Assembly: GCA_900768515.1 (NCBI GenBank)
Contig: CAAGDG010000031.1
Coordinates: forward strand, 1 to 10,827
DNA from: Lentisphaeria bacterium
Lineage (GTDB): Bacteria; Verrucomicrobiota; Lentisphaeria; Victivallales; Victivallaceae
Direction of reading: 5' to 3'
Length of the DNA stretch: 10,827 nucleotides
In this document: positions 6,501 through 10,827 of the stretch, piece after piece
How positions within the stretch are numbered: position 1 is the first letter of the stretch
Layout: each line of letters begins with the position of its first letter
Made by a program: the position numbers and the translations under genes
The notes under the pieces: generated by a model
What the model was told of the DNA's origin: nothing
Database searches by the model: none
What the model saw: only the letters and a program-made list of their open reading frames with translations

Positions 6501-8228
6501 TCGAAAGTCGGGGTCTTCGACCCGGAGGGGGATGCCGTAACGCTGCTGAAAAACGCAGGGGTCGCATTCCGGAAAGTCGTTTCGGACGCGGACCTCGACG
6601 GGATCGAACTGCTGGTCGTCGGACGAAATGCGCTGGAAAAGAATCCGCTCCACCTCTCCCGGAAACTGGAGGCCGGGCTGAAGCTGCTGGTGCTCGAACA
6701 GCCGACCTCCGTCTTCGACCGCCTGGGGTTGCGCAGCAACGAACAGGGATTCCGCGAAATCTTTTCGCTTTCTCCCGAATTCAAAGATATGCGCGACTGG
6801 CGCGGCAGCGCGACCCAGCTTCCGGCATACTTCCCGCCTCCCCCGTATGAGCGGAGCGCCCCCCGCTGGAACTGGAACGGCTTCTCCCACACCCGCGTCT
6901 GGCGCGCCGGAAACCGCGGCGCAATTACCGAGGTGGTGGTCGAAAAGCCGGCCGTCGGGAATTGGCTGCCGCTGCTGGAGGCGGGGTTCGACCTGCAGTA
7001 CGCGCCGCTGCTGGAGTTCTCGGAAGGTCGGGGCAGGATTCTCTTCTGTCAGGCCGCCGTCTCCGGGCGCACGGAGACGGAACCGGAAGCGGAGGAGCTG
7101 TTCCGCAAGGCGCTGCTCCGCCTCGATCGCGCCCGGCCGGAGGAACTGCGCGAAGTTTTCTATGCCGGCGGCAAAGAGGGCGCGGAGCTGCTCCGGACGC
7201 TCGGGGTTCCGTTCCGCCCCTTTGCCGCCCCTCTGCCGGAACGTGCGCTGCTCGTGCTCGGGCCCGGCGCCTCCGTCCCGAATCTGAGCGAGGCGGTCAC
7301 GCGCGGATGCCACGTCCTCGCGCTGGGCCTGAACCGCGCGGAACTGGAAAAGGTTCTGCCGGGAGCCTTCGACTTCGAGTCTGGAGCGTTCGACTCCGAT
7401 TTCGTGGAGAACCTGCGGGAGACGCCGCAGCTCGCCGGAATCGGCAATGCGGAACTCCACTGGCGCGGGAAAATGACATTCGATGGATTCGCCGGCAACT
7501 CCCTCGGCCGGGCGCTCGCCGTCCGCACTCCCGGGAAAGGGTGTCTGGTGGCCGTACAGCTTCCCCCCTGGAAATTTGACGCGGAGGAGTTCTACTACCG
7601 CACCACCCGCCGCCGTTCGGCGTTTCTGGTTTCGCGCCTGCTGGCCAATCTGGGGGCGCGGTTCCGGACCGGTTTCTTCTCGCTGTTGGACGGGGTGAAA
7701 GGGAACTCCCGGTTCGAACTGCCGAATGACCGCTGGCTGGGGAAAGCCGATCCGGAAGGTGTCGGTCGGGACGCGGGCTGGTGGAAGCCGCAATTCCATC
7801 CGGACGGGTCCTGGCGGAACGTTCAGCTTCCGGGGACTTTCGAATCACAGTTTGCAGATCTTGCCGACTATGACGGTTGCTTCTGGTACCGGCTGGAATT
7901 CGATCTTCCGGCGGAGGAAGGCGCACAAAGTGCCGAACTGCTGCTGGGGGCGATCGATGACGAATCATGGGTCTGGCTCAACGGGACGTTTCTGGGGGAA
8001 ATCACCCGAAAGACCAATCCGAAGGATTACTGGACGGCGGTCCGCTCCTATTCGTTGAAACCGGGCGTGCTCAAGGCGGGACGGAATGTGCTAATTGTAC
8101 TCTGCAACGACATCTTCAACACCGGCGGCATTCTGGGGGTGCCGCAGCTGCGTTTTCCGGTCCGCTGGCATTTTTACGCGGACTTGCCGCAGAGTGGAGA
8201 CAATCCTTACCAATATTTCCGCTGGTGA
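3552..8228 (+). CDS. Secreted GH2-like multidomain protein, 1558 aa
   Basis: The ATG at 3552 has AGGAG 6 bases upstream and gives a clean signal peptide (MKVFCLIFSLIFGLFLHGA); an earlier in-frame ATG at 3489 would bury it. Approximate domains: beta-rich carbohydrate-binding-like module 20-185; GH2 sugar-binding jelly roll 198-340 (NGLWEF, WYRRTFTVP, VFVDGKEAGE); Ig-like GH2 domain 352-480; TIM barrel about 482-800; Ig-like domain about 860-975; two tandem Rossmann-like, glutamine amidotransferase-like modules about 982-1190 and 1196-1375; second jelly roll 1387-1558 (WRNVQLPGTF, WVWLNGTFLGE). MPLMFVEWG aligns with the GH2 nucleophile strand, making E698 the nucleophile. The acid/base strand reads VVMYVMNHNS (595-604), with Asn where Glu is expected. 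Most GH2 enzymes are 600-1100 residues, so this one is large. It is last in the operon and likely periplasmic or extracellular. Substrate unknown; beta-galactosidase-type activity should not be assumed. Confidence 0.88.
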   Translation: MKVFCLIFSLIFGLFLHGANLLLDSQGKLRGTPPGKGIAVQIHDGAVDVTIGEPSRQWNCILPVSPEMKFLRVRMKMKSEKVKPGKEAWENARLGIRFRNREHKEVGAWPATFHADGTTGWVECDRLYAVPEGAVECVLSPANFGMSGVVRFFDLRVEEVRSVENLDLDVPPPDGSTPEAAGSIEDAARETTPTRERVCLNGLWEFRPLYDGETAGPPPPRGSGWGYFKVPGAWPTHDNGMRFHLSALVRPRLNLKTLNSAWYRRTFTVPDSWTGREIALSAELIQSCAKVFVDGKEAGEIYYPGNTVDLTGKLIPGKTQTLTLLVSARPEKSQVFMAPGRLISLDENLTNRGITGDLYLESFPREGAFGDVHVITSVEKGEIGFDCGFAGLPAGEYRMAARVLRNGKVVKEFACAPFRSDGKSGFRHTFGGKWENPELWDIDAPENLYVAELQLFSADGVLLDQFRPQEFGFREFSIRGRDFYLNGRKIHLRMLVSGAPQKACYGSEAWMEKQVETARRFGANFLIGWNYSFTAGIFCYPAGFHEVASRRGMLTSLTLPHVKDFKANLDDPVQAEAYRRQCEHLIRRFQNVPGVVMYVMNHNSMGYPGDQNPLRIGTSYRPEEVLLPSATGYRAQASRAEAIAKQLDATRPVYHHESGNLGDVYTINCYLNWAPRQERSDWLEHWEKNGTMPLMFVEWGLPHIASWSSYRGPSFIWSGNVLQCIWFNEHNAAMLGEEAYRADAAKSELYAHQEKLVKGNRNSSFSALGSHDLLNRIEDVHRVRAFYARRNFRDLRWRGISGLLPWDQFTFAQWEGRKEGVGENPDRFTNLKRPGLVPDYFFDTGDCLHNVFSNYSLTTTGRAIVPNFGDCLAWIGGAAGDITENGHNFRPGETVRKTIAVLNDGRREVNVEWRWEVAALQRSGSGSLVLDAGERKAVPVEFQIPAGMHGEAVIEATAIFSGGKEFRDRMAFEVIGKSPLRMESKVGVFDPEGDAVTLLKNAGVAFRKVVSDADLDGIELLVVGRNALEKNPLHLSRKLEAGLKLLVLEQPTSVFDRLGLRSNEQGFREIFSLSPEFKDMRDWRGSATQLPAYFPPPPYERSAPRWNWNGFSHTRVWRAGNRGAITEVVVEKPAVGNWLPLLEAGFDLQYAPLLEFSEGRGRILFCQAAVSGRTETEPEAEELFRKALLRLDRARPEELREVFYAGGKEGAELLRTLGVPFRPFAAPLPERALLVLGPGASVPNLSEAVTRGCHVLALGLNRAELEKVLPGAFDFESGAFDSDFVENLRETPQLAGIGNAELHWRGKMTFDGFAGNSLGRALAVRTPGKGCLVAVQLPPWKFDAEEFYYRTTRRRSAFLVSRLLANLGARFRTGFFSLLDGVKGNSRFELPNDRWLGKADPEGVGRDAGWWKPQFHPDGSWRNVQLPGTFESQFADLADYDGCFWYRLEFDLPAEEGAQSAELLLGAIDDESWVWLNGTFLGEITRKTNPKDYWTAVRSYSLKPGVLKAGRNVLIVLCNDIFNTGGILGVPQLRFPVRWHFYADLPQSGDNPYQYFRW

Positions 8229-8329
8229 AGCTGTCAGCCGGAAGGGCAACTTCTTTCCGGCCGCCTCGCCATGAAACGGATGATGTTGAATAATTGCGGT
8301 TATTTGGATACATCCAGCAGAAGATACGA

Positions 8330-8366
8330 AAAAACAGGCGCCTTGTTTTCCAAGACGCCTGTTTTT
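8330..8366. terminator. Bidirectional rho-independent terminator
   Basis: The left arm (8330-8345, AAAAACAGGCG then CCTTG) pairs with the right arm (8351-8366, CAAG, A, CGCCTGTTTTT) around a TTTTC loop. One C-A mismatch interrupts an otherwise 15-bp stem. A-run and T-run flank the stem symmetrically, so it can end transcription in both directions. It lies about 100 bp after the GH2-like stop and about 124 bp after the convergent zinc-ribbon gene's stop, and so insulates the operon from the right-hand cassette. Confidence 0.85.
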
Positions 8367-8489
8367 GTTTATGCCTGCTTTCCGGATGTTTTACCGGAGA
8401 TAAGGGCATGAACTTTCTCCCGTCAAAGGTTGTCGAAATGGAGAGAAAAAGAGAAAATTGAATACCCTTAATAAGGGGAAATCATTAAT

Positions 8490-8927
8490 TCACAGGTTTC
8501 TTATACGTACAACAATTGCGGACAAGACAACCAAAACAACAAGAAATGAAATTATTACCCCTATCAGATGAACAGGATCCTTAAGGTTAATCGCTCCAGT
8601 ATATGGGATCATTTTTTCATTTATGATTTCCCCGCAATGCGGACAGGATGGAGCATTGGACGACACCTCGTTGCCGCACGTAGGACATTGAATTAATTTG
8701 CTCTTAGGGGATGTATTTTTGCGAAAACCATTTCCTGTTAGAGTTTGTTTGTGATTGGGGGCGTCAGGTGTTGTATTTGTGGCTGTCAAAACTTTTTGTT
8801 CTGGCGGTTCCGGTAGATATGTTTGGGGGATAAAATCCTTCCCGCATTGCGGGCATTGGACAATTTCATTGAAAATATCGGTTCCCGATTCGCAACGACA
8901 TTTACAAAAAGGGCACTCGAATTTCAT
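8490..8927 (-). CDS. Membrane-anchored double zinc-ribbon protein
   Basis: This 145-residue protein has a solid start: GGAGG on the minus strand (8939-8935) lies 7 bases before the ATG. The N-terminal treble-cysteine module has C5-x2-C8-x-C10-x-C12 and C25-PQ-C28. A polar, Pro/Thr/Asn-rich linker (about 33-77) leads to a second zinc ribbon of the form CPTCG-x9-CPHCG (C81, C84, C95, C98). One hydrophobic helix at 120-140 ends with RIRNL. With the anchor at the C-terminus, the zinc ribbons most likely face the cytoplasm. The N-terminal CxxC...CPQCG form resembles MJ0042-type zinc fingers. The gene is AT-rich compared with the operon to its left, suggesting a separate origin. It is divergent from the gene at 9042. 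Function is unknown; zinc ribbons of this type are usually protein- or nucleic-acid-binding adaptors. Confidence 0.85.
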   Translation of the reverse strand: MKFECPFCKCRCESGTDIFNEIVQCPQCGKDFIPQTYLPEPPEQKVLTATNTTPDAPNHKQTLTGNGFRKNTSPKSKLIQCPTCGNEVSSNAPSCPHCGEIINEKMIPYTGAINLKDPVHLIGVIISFLVVLVVLSAIVVRIRNL

Positions 8928-8978
8928 TACATAACCTCCACCATCAAATCTGAGCCAAAACTATTTGCGGCGCAATAA

Positions 8979-8984
8979 TATAAT
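8979..8984 (+). promoter_or_regulatory. Possible -10 box for the gene at 9042
   Basis: A perfect TATAAT lies at 8979-8984 in the 114-bp AT-rich divergent gap, 58 bp before the start codon. No good -35 hexamer sits 16-18 bp upstream (CAAAAC at 8956-8961), so the call is weak. AT-rich sequence throws up such boxes by chance. The promoter of the divergent zinc-ribbon gene must also lie in this gap, but I could not place it. Confidence 0.3.
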
Positions 8985-9041
8985 GCTATATCAAACAAAG
9001 TTAAGTTTACAAAAAAATCTTTTATAAAGGAGGCATACTTT

Positions 9042-9530
9042 ATGGAAGATGTGAATGCAGTAATTGTAATTGCCGCAGAAGCAGGAGATTCATTAAGGCA
9101 AATTAACAGTGTCAGGGGTAGCATTGCCAACATATCTGACGCTCGAATGAATGATTTAAGGATTACGCAAGCAAAAACAAAGCTTGAACTTGCAGAATAC
9201 AAATCCGCAATAGCTGCTCAAAAAGCATATAATGCAGAGATAAAAATGGAAGGAGCTCAAACAAGGCTAATTTTTATAAAATCAAATGGCGCATCTCCAA
9301 AAGAAATTCAACGTATAAGCAAAATGGTAGATGACCTCCGCCTTAATTATCTCACCCAAACCATCCCCACGGGCGTGGGGAAAACTTCGATAAAAAAATC
9401 GATCAGGCCCTCGATCGCGGACCATCCCCACGGGCGTGGGGAAAACCTCGAAGACATCGACGGAAAAAAGCCGCTCGACGGACCATCCCCACGGGCGTGG
9501 GGAAAACGGAGCTACTTGTTCTGTGGATGA
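9042..9530 (+). CDS. Small helical protein whose frame runs into the CRISPR array
   Basis: The start is strong: AGGAGG at 9028-9033 lies 8 bases before the ATG. Residues 1-105 look genuine: an amphipathic, Ala-, Lys- and Glu-rich protein with a long helical or coiled-coil stretch (about 35-75, including LRITQAKTKLELAEYKSAIA), no signal peptide and no cysteines. I do not recognise a family. There is no native stop. From residue 106 the frame is read from CRISPR repeats and spacers (TIPTGVGKT, then HPHGRGEN, then PSPRAWGK) and ends at a TGA in the third spacer (9528-9530). The 3' end was therefore probably lost where the array begins, or the array-encoded tail of about 57 residues is really translated. 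The gene is divergent from the zinc-ribbon gene with similar AT-rich composition, and may be its partner. It may be better treated as a truncated gene. Confidence 0.6.
   Translation: MEDVNAVIVIAAEAGDSLRQINSVRGSIANISDARMNDLRITQAKTKLELAEYKSAIAAQKAYNAEIKMEGAQTRLIFIKSNGASPKEIQRISKMVDDLRLNYLTQTIPTGVGKTSIKKSIRPSIADHPHGRGENLEDIDGKKPLDGPSPRAWGKRSYLFCG
9357..9385 (-). repeat. Degenerate terminal (trailer-end) CRISPR repeat
   Basis: This leftmost repeat matches the consensus at 27 of 29 bases. It has AA in place of GG at 9358-9359, which on the transcribed strand changes the end of the handle from GGTCCG to GGTTTG. The hairpin is intact. The other 23 complete copies are identical. Decay confined to the last repeat is typical of the trailer end and supports the minus-strand orientation. 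Confidence 0.85.
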
Positions 9531-10827
9531 GTCTGGACACGGACCATCCCCACGGGCGTGGGGAAAACGTCGTTGAGATGGAAAACGGCGAGCGATACGT
9601 CGGACCATCCCCACGGGCGTGGGGAAAACCCCGCGCCGCGCTTCCCGTGCTTCCTGTTCCGCGGACCATCCCCACGGGCGTGGGGAAAACGGCGGTTGTC
9701 AAAGTTGACGGAGATCAGGTTACGGACCATCCCCACGGGCGTGGGGAAAACTCCAATGGATACCGTGCCCATGTAGAAAGAGCCGGACCATCCCCACGGG
9801 CGTGGGGAAAACATAACATGCGAGTTGCTGGGGATTCGGTAAGTCGGACCATCCCCACGGGCGTGGGGAAAACATACGAAAATGCCGGGTCGTTCGTCCC
9901 TCTCTCGGACCATCCCCACGGGCGTGGGGAAAACCGTGTGAATTTCCAGACAGGGAACTTGCGATGCGGACCATCCCCACGGGCGTGGGGAAAACCGGCA
10001 GAACAGCCCGCGATATTTGCCGAGGTGCGGACCATCCCCACGGGCGTGGGGAAAACACGAACGAATCGAGCCGGCGCTCGACGAGGCGCGGACCATCCCC
10101 ACGGGCGTGGGGAAAACAGAGAGACGAATTTAACGAATGGTCGACGGCACGGACCATCCCCACGGGCGTGGGGAAAACTCGGTTCTCCGATCGAGCTTGA
10201 CATCGCGACTCGGACCATCCCCACGGGCGTGGGGAAAACCAATGTATTTGAACTCGTAAAGCCGAAAATGGCGGACCATCCCCACGGGCGTGGGGAAAAC
10301 CCCGGCGACGGCGCGCCGAACGCTCCGGACACCGGACCATCCCCACGGGCGTGGGGAAAACTAAAACTCAACGCCGTCAACCGGGCATTTCCCCGGACCA
10401 TCCCCACGGGCGTGGGGAAAACCTCCTCGAGTTCCGATCATCATTTTGTTTTCCCGGACCATCCCCACGGGCGTGGGGAAAACTATTGGCATATTGAAAG
10501 ATTCCGAACATCGATCGGACCATCCCCACGGGCGTGGGGAAAACTTACCTCGCCGGAGACTTCATTTGTCAGCTCGCGGACCATCCCCACGGGCGTGGGG
10601 AAAACTATGCGGGACACTCCGAAACCGGGTGGTATCTCGGACCATCCCCACGGGCGTGGGGAAAACAGCCTGATAATCAGGTTGCGTCCGGTAAAACCCG
10701 GACCATCCCCACGGGCGTGGGGAAAACGATTCCTGCCGATCCAAACAGCTGGGTATTCTCGGACCATCCCCACGGGCGTGGGGAAAACAACGGCGAGGAT
10801 GCAGCTCGGGTCCTGCGCCGCGGACCA
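9357..10827 (-). CRISPR. Type I-E-like CRISPR array, 24 full repeats and a partial 25th
   Basis: A 29-bp repeat recurs every 61 bp from 9357 (next copies at 9418, 9479, 9540 and so on to 10760), with the first 7 bases of another at 10821-10827. On the plus strand it starts CGGACCAT, contains CCCCAC-GGGC-GTGGGG and ends AAAAC. All 24 spacers are exactly 32 bp and none is duplicated. Read on the minus strand, the repeat begins GTTTTCCCC, has a 6- to 7-bp stem with a GCCC loop, and ends in an 8-base handle ATGGTCCG, which is the type I-E (Cas6e) pattern. The array is thus transcribed leftward, with the leader and likely cas genes beyond the right edge. No cas gene is in the window, so the subtype rests on the repeat and spacer size. 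The repeat is open in every frame, producing long spurious ORFs on both strands. Confidence 0.97.

Noticed and set aside
5673..7799. A 708-codon open frame on the minus strand opposite the GH2-like gene
   Set aside because: It is a shadow of a high-GC gene. The product is Arg-, Gln- and Pro-rich, lacks recognisable motifs, and the plus strand has clear domains, a signal peptide and a ribosome binding site.
8271..8411. A 46-codon plus-strand frame through the bidirectional terminator
   Set aside because: It has no ribosome binding site, and its codons form the terminator stem.
8464..8476. Palindrome CCCTTA-A-TAAGGG as a terminator of the zinc-ribbon gene
   Set aside because: The single-base loop cannot form and the shorter stem left after opening the loop is weak. 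The hairpin at 8330-8366 is a far better candidate.
8927..9202. A minus-strand frame of 91 codons opposite the gene at 9042
   Set aside because: It overlaps the zinc-ribbon start region and the divergent gap, has no ribosome binding site, and is antisense to a well-initiated gene.
9300..9356. A CRISPR leader on the left side of the array
   Set aside because: This stretch is coding sequence of the gene at 9042. Repeat orientation and the degenerate leftmost repeat both mark it as the trailer end.
9512..10407. Long minus-strand frames with FPTPVGMVR, FPHARGDGP and FSPRPWGWS repeats
   Set aside because: These are the CRISPR repeat translated in three frames with spacers between, a common annotation artefact, not proteins.

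Overview
The window looks like a piece of a Lentisphaerota-type genome (Victivallis-like; an inference). Two things point there: a type IV prepilin-like protein of the FTLIELLVVIAII class, which is greatly expanded in Lentisphaerota and Planctomycetota, and its placement in a sugar-utilisation operon with an AraC regulator and a very large secreted GH2-like protein. The left ~8.2 kb is GC-rich, with open antisense frames typical of high-GC coding DNA.

Layout. Positions 1-393 hold no gene I can defend, but do contain an imperfect 18-bp direct repeat at the left edge and a terminator-like hairpin at 299-326. An AraC-family regulator (394-1293, minus) is divergent from a three-gene plus-strand operon: a 405-aa cytoplasmic protein of unrecognised family (1406-2623), a prepilin-like exported protein (2719-3483) and a 1558-residue signal-peptide-bearing GH2-like multidomain protein (3552-8228). 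The 112-bp divergent control region carries a perfect 13-bp direct repeat with copies 53 bp apart. One copy overlaps plausible -35 elements for both directions. I read this as a carbohydrate-utilisation locus: the regulator senses a sugar, the large enzyme acts outside the cytoplasm, and the 405-aa protein may act on the imported product.

A bidirectional terminator (8330-8366) closes the operon. To its right the composition turns AT-rich and a different cassette begins: a membrane-anchored double zinc-ribbon protein (8490-8927, minus) divergent from a small helical protein (9042 onward, plus). The second gene has an excellent ribosome binding site but no stop of its own; its frame runs straight into a CRISPR array.

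The array (9357 to the window end) has 24 full repeats plus the first 7 bases of a 25th. Repeats are 29 bp, spacers are all 32 bp, and the period is exactly 61 bp. Repeat sequence and hairpin match type I-E repeats read on the minus strand, so the leader, and probably the cas genes, lie beyond the right edge and the left edge is the old trailer end. The only variant repeat is the leftmost one, as expected for a trailer end.

The points most worth a second look are the apparent loss of the GH2 acid/base glutamate with retention of the nucleophile, the duplicated C-terminal modules of the same protein, the operator-like direct repeats, and the gene that runs antisense into the CRISPR array.
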